Source of the DNA: Alitta virens
Lineage: Eukaryota > Annelida > Polychaeta > Phyllodocida > Nereididae
Assembly (NCBI GenBank): GCA_932294295.1
Contig: OW028573.1
Coordinates: forward strand, 53,290,329 to 53,354,328
Direction of reading: 5' to 3'
Length of the DNA: 64,000 nt
Shown here: one piece after another, positions 23,584 to 37,036 of the stretch
How positions within the stretch are numbered: the stretch's first letter is position 1
Layout of the letters: the number at the start of each line of letters is the position of its first letter
The notes under the pieces: generated by a model
What the model was told of the DNA's origin: nothing
The model's database searches: none
What the model saw: only the letters and a program-made list of their open reading frames with translations
Made by a program: the position numbers and the translations under genes

Positions 23584-24197
23584 GTCTTACGAATACATTT
23601 CAATTTCCATCTGCGAAGAAGTGCCTCCTCATTATAATGGGCATTTATTGAACAGCATAAAATATTCATATTGCATTTAGGAAATGTTGGCTTGCCACTG
23701 ACAAGCGTAGATTCTGAATGTCATAAATAGTTGCAGTGGACAAATGCTATACCATATACACTATAATGAAATACTAATAAATCATTGAATGGTTTTTTAT
23801 TCTGGTTTCAAATTGGGGCAAAGCTATAGTGTATTAAACTTGAAGAAATTTTTACAACATGACATGAAGACACTATTAAATGAGACATAGCTACATAAGC
23901 TGCTACCTAGGACTGCATGTAAACCCTAATACAATAATATCTATAGTTAATTCAACATTTTTGTAATAGACTAATTTTCAGAGTAAACATGTACCCAATT
24001 GCTCGAATGCAAATTATGTCATTTGATGATAATGATGACATGTGGTTCAAAGGTTTTGACTTTCATCAGGTACTCGTGTTGCACACGTGAGACAGGTATG
24101 ATAAAAATACATACATGTATGTAGGGCAAATACTGCAAAAATGTGTTATATTGTGTACACTATACTTTGTGCTGTTGGCCTTGTTCTCTAACTCAAG

Positions 24198-24310
24198 TAA
24201 CCATCCCCTTTTTTTGGCAACATTACAAACTGAATTGCAAAATGTATGTTTAGAAGAAAGTTATCATGTTGACACAGAACCAACAATCCCAAAGCATTTG
24301 TTCAAGATAG
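24198..24310 (+). CDS. Weak candidate exon, unknown product
   Basis: After CTAACTCAAG the frame with one leading base reads NHPLFLATLQTELQNVCLEE and SYHVDTEPTIPKHLFKI, to a donor ATAG/GTATAG. Composition is protein-like, and the frame is also open upstream. It could be a further exon of the host gene at 1-15 kb or chance. Product not recognised. Confidence 0.22.
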
Positions 24311-24594
24311 GTATAGACATGTAGACTGACTCTTTTACTGTACAACTAGCATTATAATCCTGGGAAAGCAAAAAGATGTTAAGACCGGCCATGCATATGA
24401 TGCCATTTGGAATAGTTTAGGATTAAAGCCAGACTCAAAATCAATGTAAGCTATACCAATCATACATTATTACATTGATTCCTGGAAGGCCAGTTAAATT
24501 TATCCAATGTTAGCACAGTTATGGAGGTTTTGATTCAGCAAATACGTTTCCTTTATTCAAGCTCCTATTAATGCATACTGCAGTGACGGATCGC

Positions 24595-24693
24595 TTTTAT
24601 GGATATGCTATGTTATCATTTCTTTTCTTTTATGGATATGTTATGTTATCATTTCTTTTCTTTTATTGATGTGTTAGGTTATCATTTCTTTTA
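24595..24693. repeat. 33-bp tandem repeat, three units
   Basis: Three units of the form TTTTATGGATATGTTATG followed by TTATCATTTCTTTTC, the third diverged. Confidence 0.9.
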
Positions 24694-25084
24694 TTATTTT
24701 ATATTAAGTTTTTTTTGTCACCTTTTATGATTTTATATTGCGTTTTAGGGGGAAGGAAGCATCTGTGCTAGCATTTTTGCACAAAAACTTAATTTGATGT
24801 TTCATAAAACTTGAAATGATACCAGATGTAGCCTGAACACCACTTTGGCCGGTTGTTGGGCTAATGTCAGATGTATCATTTGCGATTTTATGCTGTCCCT
24901 GATTGGTCTTGATTATGAAAAATGATGCGACACAAGGACCATGATCAACTTCGCCCCTCACAGTTGATATTTTTGCAGTCAATGCATGGCCATTCACCAG
25001 ATATTATGTAATGTTTTTAACAGGTATCATGTGCTAAGTAAATGTAAAGCAAATGCCACCAGAAAAGGCAAAATGAAAGGAATG

Positions 25085-25215
25085 ACCCTTTGTTCCCTAA
25101 TGTGATGTCATACCACACTTCTAAACAACGTTTTGGCCACATCAGCCTCTGAGTCATTATAGTTGCAGCAAAAAGACAAAAGCCTTTGTGTAGCGCGGTG
25201 ATGAAGCTTTGTGGC
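25085..25215. repeat. Dispersed non-coding repeat, copy 2
   Basis: Matches 185-335 in block order (CCTAATGTGATG, CACACTTCTAAACA, CAGCCTCTGAGTCATT, then a CCTTTGTGT-like block). Confidence 0.5.
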
Positions 25216-26089
25216 AGAAGCTAGAAAAATATATATTACCCAAGTCATATAGATGGATTTTACGGGTTCTGTTTTGAGAAAAGTGTTCTATTCATTACAA
25301 ATCTTACAAAAAAAAAAGTGTCTTAACATTGTGTAAAATCAAGCCGTAACTCTCCTGCAATATCTTTAAATGACAACCATGCTGAACATCCGAGGGTGTG
25401 AAATAAAGACCAGTTGAAACTGCACATGAGCTATGTATAAGGATTTATATTATACTTTAGTAAAAATAATAATAATAGTTAAATATATGAATATTTTAAT
25501 AATTGAATAAACTGTTTCTTCCTAGCCTGATAGTCATTTGGTGCATGTATAGTAAGTAGCCTTGCTAAATTGTTTCAGTTTAGTATTTGAACGAAAAAGC
25601 CTCAAGTGGCTCACACTGTCAGCTGATAGATTTAAAAACAGTTGGATGTAAATAATCACTTAACATACTGTGTATCCAGTTGTGCTTTTTATCAATATTC
25701 AAACGTGATACATGGGAATGGACTTTTCTGTTTCCTCCTTTTTAGTAACCATACAAAATGTATCAGGTTGTTAAAATATGCATGATTATTGTATTAATGA
25801 TTTGGTACATTGCAGAGAACAATAAGCTTCCGCCTTTACTTTAGATAAACTTACTTCCTTTTCCCTACTGCCAGTTCAAAACTCAAAATATCATGGCTAA
25901 TAACTATACCAATAATAGCAGATGAAATTTCCTGTTACAACAAATAATTGATGAAATACTAGCATTGGGGTATATATTTAGCAATGGTTTAAATTGGCTA
26001 CACTCCATTGCATTTGGCAGTCACTACTGTTCCAATCACTTTGTTTTAATGTTTAAGGTTCAAATTATTTGAACGTACCTTGTTTAATC

Positions 26090-26350
26090 AATATTTGTGT
26101 GCCGGAGAGAATATTGAGCATTAACTTTAAGTGTTCATTTAGTTCAAAAGCGATGTAATGAGAAACCTACATCGATTCTGTACATTGCAGGAATAAACGA
26201 TGAATTGCATAGATTTAGCCTGCAATTACAGAACTCTCAAACTGACAGATGCAGTTTGATTAGATTTGTAGCTGAATGATGGATGTGCTTGTTTGCTCTC
26301 CATCAAGCTAAGCCACTAAATTTACTGAACACACAGATCGAGTTGAAGTT
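26090..26350. repeat. Outlying copy of the first-half module
   Basis: TGCCGGAGAGAATATTGAGCATTAACTT-like sequence, CAATTACAGAACTCTCAAAC, GCAGTTTGATTAGATTTGTA and TTTGCTCTCCATCAAGC follow the order of the 6.8-14.1 kb module. This places the family on both sides of the LINE. Sequence from 26350 to 27100 holds nothing I recognise. Confidence 0.6.
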
Positions 26351-27122
26351 GCAATATGCTAAAATATACCTGTATAGCTGTCTATTGGAAAACTATATGG
26401 AAGCCACATCATCGTGACTGGTATTTTAATAGAAGTCTGATCAATTTCATAACTGAGTAATTATTAAAACAGTATATTTGCTAAGCTAGGGTCTCAATTG
26501 AGCTGACTATTAGGTTTCTCAAGCTAGGTTTGTTAAAGCTATTTTAGGTAGTTGCTCTGGATGGTTGAAGTTCAACGTTCTTTATAAGTTGCCCTGTAAA
26601 ATATTTTGTGTTTTGAGTACAAAAATATGATGACGGCTCAATGCTCGGAGCAGATCATATCTGTTTCCACAGTGCCTTTCTGTTGGACAGGTTATTAATG
26701 AAATCATATCTATGTCCGCGCATAATCAGTTGCTAGAACAATCCCATTTCATTCAGATTATTTTGGGACCAAAAGTAACACTACGCCTCACATTTCATCA
26801 ACTGGAATTAGTACCACGTTATTGGTGTGCAATAAATTGATATAAACCGACATTTTTTGCCTTCCTCTTTTTCCACTCATATATTATAATGAATGGCTGG
26901 CTCTTTGTGTATCTATCTACTGCCTTGCAATGTAATAAGATAAATTTATAAATGTTGCCTACTAAAATGTTGGGCAAGCAGAACTTGTTCATTTATAAGT
27001 TATCATTTTAAATGGAACACGTTATGAACACTTTGCACTTTACGGATAATGACATCTGCTATTACTCTGAGACATCATACTTGATGAAATAAACTGAAGA
27101 CTGCAGGTATTTATGCAAAATC

Positions 27123-27128
27123 TTTATT
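27123..27128 (-). promoter_or_regulatory. Poly(A) signal of the AT-hook gene
   Basis: AATAAA on the minus strand, about 130 bp past the stop codon, within TTTTAATAAAGATTTT. It defines a short 3' UTR of roughly 150 bp. Confidence 0.7.
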
Positions 27129-27255
27129 AAAAATACATGTGCAAAAATCTCTTTTTCTTAGTTGTACAATTAGTGCAATATATTCGTACAGAAAGTGTTG
27201 ACATTCATACGTACATCCATAATATCATGAACAGTACTTATGCATGCATGTTCCT

Positions 27256-30200
27256 TTACACAACTGAAGATACATAGACTCCATTGGGATACATCTCTGC
27301 ATTTTCTGTTTCATCTAAAGTAACAATTCCCTTGTAAGCCACTATTTGCCTGTCTTCCTCTAGGAACGTTGTCTCTTGAGCATCGTAATTTTCCATTTTG
27401 AGAGTTTGTTCATCTGGAGACTCCAGATGGGAATCTTGCTGCACGGTGTTATTTTCTCTTTGCACATTGCAGTCGTCCCTTTCAACTTTGCTGATATCAA
27501 CATTGAAATCCACATCATACCCTGGATTGATAATATCACCAATGTGATCTGAATAAATTTTACTGTGGCACCTTTCTTCCTCATCACTCACTAAAAGGCA
27601 TTGCTTTGTTTTGGTATTAGAATTGTTGTTGGTACCCTCTGAAGCAAAACACTGATTTTGTTTGCTGATAATAAACTCCTCACACATGACACTTTCACCT
27701 TTGTGAACTGCACTTGTTTCCTGTAGCACAGCTCGCTCTTCCTGTTGGTCTGAAAGGCTCGTATTCTGTATGCATTGATTTTCCAACTGCACTGAACTAT
27801 CGACACAGCCTTCGACCTTTGCAGCCTCTCCACAAAGAAGTGGAGAAAGGTTCTCCACTCCTTCGATATCCACTTCCTCCTCCTCACACAACTCAGTTTG
27901 GTCAGACATCACTGAATTATTACAATCATCATCCACCACGGATTCATTCGAATCATTTTTCTGGGAAAGAACACCACAATAGTTTTCCTGAAAACTGCTA
28001 GTCTGCAGGTCGCTTCCTGGAATGTTAATTAACGAGTGGGGCAGGCAGTTGTTGTTTGATGTATCTTTGTGTTTATTTGATAGACCAATGCAGCGGGCAC
28101 CATTTTCCTGGGAATTGGGGTTATAACCCGGGCGTTTTATATCCCTCTGATCGATTTCTTTGATGCAAGTGATGTTTAGAGCTGACGTAGTAATCACTGG
28201 GCCATCAACGTCCACGTCGGAGCCCAATTGATCGTTGCTCACTACATTCTCCCAGCATCCACTGGGAGTGACCTTCGCCTGGTCTCCAGATGCTTGCCTC
28301 CTGTCCTCCATTTGTCTCTCCCCTGCTATTTTGCATGTCTTCTTCCTTCTCTTGACCTGATTCTTGGCCGCTGTGTGACCTTTGCAAGCAACACAGTGGG
28401 GCAGGGGACAGTGACCAATGGCGAAGAGTAGAGGAGAGTATGGGTAACCGCAAGATCTCTTTTTCCGTCTCCTTGGTCCTCGTCCATCTTGCCTGACTTG
28501 CTCACTAATCTCCCCCACTGAAGCAGGCAAACCGACTGATCCATCTGAACTCTCTTTTCCATTCCAGCCCATTGTCTGCTCAAGTGAAAGAACCTGTGAT
28601 TTACTCTTGATTATATGTTTATTTGCTTCTTCTGCTTCCAAACACTGGGACACAGAGGATATTTCATTTAGCGTAATGCTCCGCCTTCCACCCATTTGCA
28701 ACTTACACAATAGAACAGCACATCTTTTGGGACCCAGGGGACCTTGTGATTTCGTTTGTCTGCCATTTTTCGCCAAAGCCATTCTTGGCTTGCTACGTGA
28801 CGTGTGAACCTTCTTGTGTTGTGTTTGAACTTTCTTTCCAGCACGTCGCCCTTTCTGGGCTTTTTGTTCTGTGCTGCTTGTTTTTCCTTTCCCAATCGAC
28901 TCTCCACCATTGCTACTTGCCAAAGACTCAGACTTCCTGGGTCGGCCTCTTTTTCTCTTGGGAGGCTGGGGAGGTTGGGGAGGCTGAGTGCATTGTTCAC
29001 TGCTACATGTCTCATTTACTTTGGGAGCGTTGTTTGCTATTTCATTTGTATCCTGCTTAAGTGGCTGGCAGTTGGCTGCCTCTGCAACATTTGATTTATT
29101 GCTACTACTTTCCACTGCTGGTTTTTCCTTATTCTTTTTCTGCCCTTTACCATTCTTTGGTTTCCGCCCACGTTTCTTGGGAACATCAACACTTTGTTTA
29201 AAACCATTGGGGGATTTCTCCAAAATTTCCTCAATATTAAAATATTTAAGGTTTTTCTTAGCAGGGCCACGCCTCTTTTTAGTAGTTTTAGGGGCCTGTA
29301 TTTCCTCAGACTCATTTATTTGCACACTCTTTTCAATTTCACTTGAGTCAGTGACATTTTCACTAATGCTGACGTTGCCAGTTTCACCAACTTGGTTTAA
29401 CACGTGCTGAGCCAGTAAGACCTGGTGGCAATCTCCCCTAAGAATTTCATTGTTTTTAACATCCACAGTTTCCACAGTGAGTTTGTTGTTACTGTGTGGT
29501 TGTTCGACCTTTTTCACAGGATGAGACATTTCATTAGGTTTGTCATGCTCATCTGATTTCTGGATTTTCACAGGATGAGAAGACAAAGCGTTTCCATGGT
29601 CACTGATAGTTGAACTAGCACTGACGTCAGTCACAGTCACAGGCTCATTTTCCTGCTTGTGATACTGTGGCTTGTTTTGCTTGCGACGACGTCTTTTGTC
29701 GGTGTTTTCGTAATCCAACTTGGATGGGACTAGAGAGTTATTAGTTGCAAGGACTTGCTGATTTCCTTTGTCTAAATGATTTCTATGCACGGAGTGTTTG
29801 TGGGATGCATTATTGATAGGCACTGCGTGGCTTATTCTGCAGTTATCGGTGTTAAAACCTTCATCACGTCTTCCTTTATCATGGCGAGGGGCCATGCGAA
29901 TCACTGAATCCATCCTGCAGGCGGCGCTGCCAGACTTACTTCCGGTTGAGTCTATGTGACTCACCTTGGCCAGTGCAGTCCGCATGGCCAGCTCAGGGCC
30001 AGTCTTTTTCTTATCTGGGGGAATATCTTTCCCATCATAAGGGAACTCTTTCCTCTTAAGACTCAAGTCCAATACTTCCCCAAGAGACTGATTGCTTTCT
30101 TCGTGACGCTTGGTGTGCGAGAATGCTGAATGCTGAGCTTTAATTTCTGGCACTCGCAGGACACATTTGCTGTCCCTATGATGGCTTTGCTTGGCGTTAG

Positions 30201-30694
30201 TGATTTGAGACACACTCGCCTCTTTCTTGTCAGGCGGGGTTTTATGATCCCATATCTTCTCATGAAGGTGACACTTACGTTTGGCCGGCGGACTGTGTGG
30301 GTGAACGGCTAAGGAGTCATTTATTTGACTCATCGGTAGTTTTTCCAATTTACTCGGCTTCTCATGGGTGTGAGGCTTTGATAGAACCAAAGGTCTGTAT
30401 GGTTCCAGATTGCTGTTATCTTTGACAAAGCCGTAGGGATAGGTCATTGGGTGAAAGGGAATGTGATGCAGAAGACCGTTGTTTAGCACATAAGGGCCTT
30501 GGGAATGTAAGACGGGTGCACTGGGCCCAATGACGTCACGATGCAATAGTTCCTCGTGGCTGAGTGACGCCGCGTAGTGCGGATATGACGTAGCTAATCC
30601 TGCGTGAAATACGTCGTTGCCAGGCAGCAAGTGAAAAGGGGGTAAGGCGTTCATCATAGAGGCCTGTTGGTATGGAGACACATTCCTTGGCCGG
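27256..30694 (-). CDS. AT-hook nuclear protein, long terminal coding exon
   Basis: A single open frame of about 1145 codons ending in TAA at 27256. Residues are counted from the first in-frame Met, at 30717. LDLSLKRK at 216-223 is a PxDLS-type CtBP-binding motif. Basic clusters lie at 341-346 (KRRRRK) and 747-754. AT-hook-like motifs lie at 481-488 (KRRGPAKK), 514-521 (KKRGRKPK) and 588-595 (RKRGRPRK, canonical GRP core). A Cys cluster C756, C770, C775, C778 (CPLPHCVAC) may bind metal. The C-terminal third is acidic (CEEEEVDIEG). The rest is Ser/Asn/His-rich and probably disordered. It should be a chromatin-associated co-repressor-like protein (inference). I do not recognise the ortholog. The apparent N-terminus MMTTFCCS is probably intronic: TACTTTCTGTTGCAG is a 3' splice site ending at 30695, so coding enters at 30694 from an upstream exon. 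The frame is intact and, unlike its surroundings, not GC-poor. Confidence 0.9.
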
Positions 30695-30712
30695 CTGCAA
30701 CAGAAAGTAGTC
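30695..30712 (-). promoter_or_regulatory. 3' splice site of the AT-hook gene's last exon
   Basis: On the minus strand a TGATGAC-like branch context precedes TACTTTCTGTTGCAG. The exon would begin with CCGGCCAAGG, one base completing a split codon. The two ATGs of the long frame (30717, 30714) lie within this intron end. Confidence 0.65.
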
Positions 30713-31059
30713 ATCACTTTATCATTATGTGGTTTTTACAGAGTTCAGATAACATTTGTATCTACAGGGGGCTTATTTCAGGCAATTGTCATTATATAGA
30801 CTACGTCTTTATAGCCATCATTTTCAAATGGGGCTGTTCCTTTAGGACCTAAACTTGTGTCTTTGGATAAATAGCCTACAGAACTTTACAGGAAGAACAT
30901 TAGAGTGACTAGAGCACACAGGAAATGGCAGACACACACAGCTTCAAAAGAAACAAGACGTATTGGTTCTGTAAATGTCTCTTTATTTTGAGAGGGGGGG
31001 GGGGACAGAAGTGTGTTAGGATGTCAAGAAGAATCTCATGAATGGAGTCATACATGAAA

Positions 31060-31280
31060 GGAACGGAGTCATACATGAAAGGAAATGAAGGTGTAAGGCC
31101 AGTGGCGGTCAACGACGGAGCCACGTGGTTTTCCATTCGACTCAAGTGCCCAGATGTGGACAAGGACCACTGGGTAGCCATGGAAACGGGTTCCTTAATA
31201 ACCATCGGCCGTACATGCGCAATGTTTACTTCCGGTTTCTCTCGCCGGTCACGTGAAGTTGGGAAAGACATCTTAGATAA
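31060..31280. promoter_or_regulatory. Promoter-like region, probably for the AT-hook gene
   Basis: Dense housekeeping-type sites in otherwise AT-rich DNA: CACGTG at 31131 and 31251, ACTTCCGG (ETS) at 31229, CATGCGCAATG (NRF1-like) at 31215, CCATGG at 31179. It lies about 0.5 kb upstream of the long coding exon on the minus strand. A short frame runs across it on each strand; neither is recognised. A first exon and a 5' splice site should lie in 30.8-31.2 kb. Confidence 0.5.
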
Positions 31281-31839
31281 CACCTGTGGAAGGCACAACA
31301 TACTAATATACTTCACAAACACAAGTTTGAAAAAAAGCTTTACTCAAAGTTTACTGCGTGTGGCAACATGAAAGAAATTGCACCTCTTTATATTGACTGA
31401 GACTGAGATGTGTGCTATATCAATTTGCCCTTCGTTACATTATCAAGATTAAAAAGTTGATATTTGAAGCTTGATGCAAGACTCTCAGCGCCCCACTCAT
31501 AAAAAAACTGAAAGGCTGTTTTGATTGAGTTTAATGTATGGTTTGAGTAGGCCGTGTTTACTTAATGCTATAATTGGATTCTTGGCTGCAGCAGGTTTTT
31601 TAAGTGTGGCTTGACTGTGACCTGAACGTTATTTGCTCTCCCAGGGAAAGCGAAGTGAGCTGAGCCAAGTTAATGGTATACTGGCCACAGTCTGACTGCA
31701 TTACATTTAAAGTATATACATCTTTAGACGTCTCAGTAAATAGATATATCACTTAGGTAAAAATGCTAAGAAGCCTAGTGGAGGCAGACACAATGAATAA
31801 AAGTCTTACGTTCTTAAGGCTTCAATGCAAGTCCTGTGT

Positions 31840-32110
31840 CACAAGCAACGTTCTTAGTGGCGACGATTCAGTCATGCAGCAGCGCTTGAGGAGACGTCCT
31901 GGCATGGTAGGCTGGCTCCCCAGCCCTGGAGGTGCAGCAGGAGGTTGTGCAGGGAGGTGCAGGAGGCTGCAGCGGCTCAGCAGCAGCAGACTGCAGTCGT
32001 TGGGAGAAGGCAAACTGCAGCAGAGAGAACGTCATGCAGTCGCTGCGCTCTAGGTTGCAATGGCGGCCTCAGGAGGCAGCTCCATCCTCTGCCTGCCCAT
32101 AACATGCGCG
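31840..32110. other. GC-rich island with CTGCAG repeats
   Basis: GC-rich sequence with reiterated GCAGGAGG and GCTGCAGCGGC motifs, ending at GCGCGCGCCC (32106). Both strands have short open frames, e.g. minus LLHLPAQPPAAPPGLGSQ and then PTMPGRLLKRCC. It may be an alternative first exon or 5' UTR of the AT-hook gene, or an enhancer. Coding is not supported. Confidence 0.35.
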
Positions 32111-35100
32111 CGCCCACTGAGTCTCTGACACAACTGAATATACATAGAGCATTTCACCTCATCCTTGTCCTAGTCTCGTTTAAATCAATATCGATCAGCA
32201 GCTTGCCATAAGGCAATATTCTTGGGCCTTTGGCCTCAGTGTTTCTCTCCCAAAATGGCTAAGATCCTCTGGTGTGTTGTATCCTGGTGTTACTCTTTTA
32301 CATCACTGTGCTGTGAAACAATATTGTTGTTTGATCTGTGTATATCATTGAGTCAACAAAGCGCCGAGGCCATGCTCCAATACTAATGTCATTTCTCTTG
32401 TTTCTCTCTCTGTTTTAATATCACTGAGCACTAATCGATAATGCGCCTGTACAGCAGTATCTACATGTTTTGTGCTTACGACCCACTTCGACCATTGTGC
32501 TTGTAAAAGTGAATGTTTTTTGCTTGTAAAGTGAATGTTTTATGAGTGTAACAGTTATCATATTCAACCAACTAGAAACCCCATGACTAATACGCACGAG
32601 GTGATTTTGCCATATTAGGTGATGCAATATTGATGCTAAATGTAAATTGAGTGGTAGATGTCTTGTGGCCATTATTGTGTTGAGCCAAAGAACTCCACCT
32701 TTGTGGCCAATGACAGCAATTCAGATTTAACAGGGAGACCGAAACACGATCGATAAACAAAGAAATGAGAACCGACAGACATCTAACGTTAATCTAAAGG
32801 AGTCTTCAAATGTTATATTATGAAATAGAAACAGGAAAATTAATCAATGAAGGTGACCTTGCCATTCTACTGAAAATTCCATAAACATGCACAATGTAAC
32901 CATTTTCCGGATAATTACTTCCTTAATTTGACAGTTTAAAAAAATAAAAATAAAAACATTTCGGGAAATGTTAATATGATTTCAGTAGCAGAAATGGTGA
33001 CCTCTTTGGCAATATAATCACACTGTCTCAAGGACACACATGCCAATGTCATTAATGCCACTATTCATATTATTCCATGGCTGACATTAGTTATATATGA
33101 TGAATCCATTTTGGATCTTTCATCGACAAACTGACAGTTATTATGGAGCTTAACATTAACGATAATTCTTCACTTCTAATTTTATGTGCACATTTTGTTG
33201 CGAGAAATTTGACGAACAAGTTTGAGTTTTAATTGATCCAACCAACACTTGTTATCCTATGGCCATTGGCCAACAGCTGTTCAAACAACATTATTTATTT
33301 TTTATTGTTGTTGTTATATGTTCCAGTGATTTTATAGTACATTGCTGTGCTAGAAAAATATTAGTTGTGACTAAACGCATTGCAGAATTTGGTGAAAATA
33401 TTTCCTTATTTTTGATTTGGATGACACATCGCTTTCATTTTATCCAGTTTTATCAGTGCATCCGGCTTTTTAGAACACAATATTAATCAGTATATTATGT
33501 CGTGTAAATTGATGGGAAATATGAAACATAAACCTTCGTTGCAAATGTTGTTTTTATGTCTATTTACTCCTCTGGTTGTCATGCTCTTGTAGTTAATGGT
33601 GTTTGATGTACCAATTAGTGGTTCAATCCATTATCAATTTACAGTTGTATTATAGTATTATAGTATCATATTAAAAACTTCTCTAATATACATTAATTAT
33701 AATGACAGGGAGTTGGCATTGCCAAAACTGCACAACTTTATTGGCAACACGACGAAATATATATCAATTTGTTGTTAACGTTAAACACGGCGGATAAAAT
33801 CCATTCATGTTTTGTCACTAAATCAAAAGTTGGCTTGTGCAGGGCCATTTATTTAGTTTCTTTTGAAGTGGGGTGATATATCTATTTTGTGGAGTGAATT
33901 CAATTATTTTGGATGTAAAGCAAATGATGTGTCATGCAGCGTACCTTTGCAGATGATGGATACTGTGCTCCGCAGCAGTCGTTGCATATTGAATGAGCCT
34001 GGCAGGGATATTATTACCCTTGATCAGCAACCCTGGGAATATACCCTAGTCAATGGTGTGTCACCCAGGCCTTTGACACACCCGATACTCCCTATGTGCC
34101 TGGAGGTTTTTTCCTTATTCTATGTAACAACAAAGAACTTCTGATGATAACATGAAATTCATGTATTTTAAAGAAAAAAGAAAGAAAGAATATGTATGCA
34201 ATCATAAATGTTTTATGGATAGCCAAGACAGAGCGATATTTCATATATAAAACTGCATTTTCCACATGGAGATGATTAATTTTGATTCACTCGGAACAAC
34301 TTATGCAAGTTGGTTTTATCCACATGATTACATGAACTATGTGGATAATGACATCCCATATATAAATTAGGCTGGCAACAGAGAAGTAATATCAGGAAAG
34401 GTTTATATACAGACAGAGCAAATGTAATGTTATTTCAGTTGCTAATTAGAGCTCTTTGAAGTTGCCCCAAACACAGCAAGGGAATCAGTATTTCAATTAC
34501 TAAATCTCTTTTGATGATTTTTCTGAAGGAATTTCATTTTCATCAAATGTGCAGGGAGAGCTCCCGAAGTTAGGCCTATTGAATACTGTGGAATCTGTTT
34601 AAAGACCACCTTACTATGAAAACTGCTTATATGGGCCGAATTACATTCCCAACTGATTAATTTACATAAATAACCAAGAACTTTACTACTATGTTTCCAG
34701 TAAATATTGCACCAGACATATAATATATTTGGCAAATGCTTTTATTGTCCGTACACACGAATACATAAGATTTCCATTTGAAAGAAATAAAAAATCTCTC
34801 TGAGAAATAAATGTTTGGAGATTGTTTCAGTCAAGTGGCGCAAGCCTTGCTCTACTTTTTATAAAGTACGTATAATATACAATCAATACTATTTTATCAT
34901 GTCAAACAGGATCATAATGATAAGTATGAAGCATTACTGCATTTTTTTTACTGTACTGATGTCATGAAAATTAAATTAACTCATTGCAAGGTTGTCTGGC
35001 ACTAATATTCTTTTATCCATTGATGCCAGTGAGTTAAACTTGCATATGACTGCAACATTTGTGTCTACAGATCTCATTTTCCTAATTTTTAGTAATTTAT

Positions 35101-35571
35101 ATAAGTAAACATCCGCTTAAAAAATTGCACTGAAATATTTTTGACTATCTTCTGGTAATTTTGGCAATGTAATGTCCAGAATGACTGACTCCAACAGCCA
35201 TTTCTAAGTCATGGCTACTCAAATAACATGACGTCAGCTAACGTTGGTCTAACATTGACCTGATCTAACATGCTAGTATCTAGTTAAGGGCATCGATCAT
35301 TCTAGACACAGTCAAATATAGCTACAGTTATAATTAGTCAAAAAGTAAGTCAAACTATTTAACGAGTTGGCTGTATTGACTAATTTATTAGCTAGATAGA
35401 TCTCATCGTGAAGGAACAGTTCTCGGAACTGCCGCTATTTAAATTAATTGAACAGCAAACAAACACTATTAATTGAACAGCAAACAATATTAAACTACAT
35501 CAATTTGAATATATCCAAGGCTTGACTACCTTTCAGTTACAATAGATTGTATATTCACAAGCAGTCATACA
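32111..35571. other. No recognised gene
   Basis: AT-rich non-coding sequence. No transposon ends, RNA genes or splice-flanked coding blocks were recognised. A 93-codon + strand frame (33863-34144) has no known domain. Confidence 0.5.
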
Positions 35572-35660
35572 ATGTTTATGTCTATAATGTCTATAATGTC
35601 TATAATGTATGTATTGTATGTAATGTATGTAATGCATATAATGAATGTAATGTATAGAAT
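35572..35660. repeat. TGTCTATAA / TGTATGTAA short tandem repeat
   Basis: Nine-bp units drift from AATGTCTAT to AATGTATGT along 90 bp. The 35660-36600 interval that follows holds no recognised gene. Confidence 0.85.
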
Positions 35661-37036
35661 GGAAATAAAGTTTAAAATATTACTTTGAATATCTCTCTGA
35701 CTTGGCTTTAAGGTAACACAGCCAACTTTTGAACATTTTGACTAATTTAAGTCATTTAGGTAATTTTGAATAACTGCAGATATTCTTGAATTTCAGGCCA
35801 TTTTGACTGACAGTTAAGTCAGCTGCATTTTACAAGTTAGTCCGCCTTAGTCAGTTTCCTCTATATCATTAGTTATACTGGCTAACTTGCCAGTAAAAAC
35901 ATATCACTCCACATGAGTTGTAATATAAAGCTGACTAACAAATAGCCATTGGGGTCAGTTATTCTAGATTTTAAAATATCTAAGAATGAGTTACTACTAT
36001 TTTCAGTGTACACAGCAGTTCAGTTGCTGCAATTCCAGTTTGTTTGCAACCTACCCGTTTCTTGATAGGCACATTATGATTATAACCAGTTTCAAGCCTA
36101 ATTTAAAACGGGGGAAACTATTATTAGAGGGGGAGGTTACAACTAATACATTGCAACTAAAAAAATATCTCTGTATCTTGTATAATGTTTTTCAAATCCT
36201 TCCAAATGCCCTAACTGATTATGTGTACGTGCTATGCCTTATTTTGTTCTTTCCATTTATGGCAAATATGTGACTAACTGCCTGGAGTGGATTGTACAGA
36301 TTGTCAGACCTAGGTTGTATTTACGTCATAAAAACCTAGTAATATTATCACCTCTCTTTATACAGATGGTAAATCCAATCAAATACAGACAATAGAGACC
36401 AACAAACTGTTCTTGATAATATGTAAGTCACCAATGACAAATGTCAGACCTTTACAGCAATATGGAGGCCATTGCGTGATTTTATTGGCTATAAAATGTG
36501 ACAATGAAATATAAGCTTTGATATAGTTTTTTTTTTCATTACTGAGAAAATTTAGCGTGAGAATAAAAGGAAGCCTTTATCAATGTAACACTCTAAGAAA
36601 AAAAGCACATAGGGGTTCCATACGGAACCTGAAGGTTCTATGGTACATGTAAAGGTTCCAAATGGTTCTTAAAGGTTCAATATAAGAGCTAAATGATTCA
36701 ATAACACACGAAAGGTTCAAAACTTGACAAAAGGGTTCAATGCTAAGTATATTTAGTTACCAATACTTGAATGGATTGTTAAGGGCACTTGATTGATTAC
36801 AACACCACATAAAGCCAGACCGTACAACCTCAATGAGCATTTGATCAGCAGCATTACATTAGACGGTGTAGATTTCGGTTTTCAATATTTATTGATTTGT
36901 AAATAATTGTGTTTAATCAAGAAATAAAAGGTGCTGCTGTACTGTTAAGTTGTATGGTAAAAAAGCCAAAATAAATAAAACTTGCTACATTTGACTACCA
37001 TAAATCTGTAAATACCATGGTGAATACTATAGTATA

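Noticed and set aside
24725..24997. 90-codon minus-strand frame
   Set aside because: No domain, splice sites or repeat relation could be shown; likely chance.
28988..29410. Overlapping + strand frames of 90-140 codons across the AT-hook gene
   Set aside because: Opposite-strand shadows of the long coding exon; no splice or promoter context of their own.
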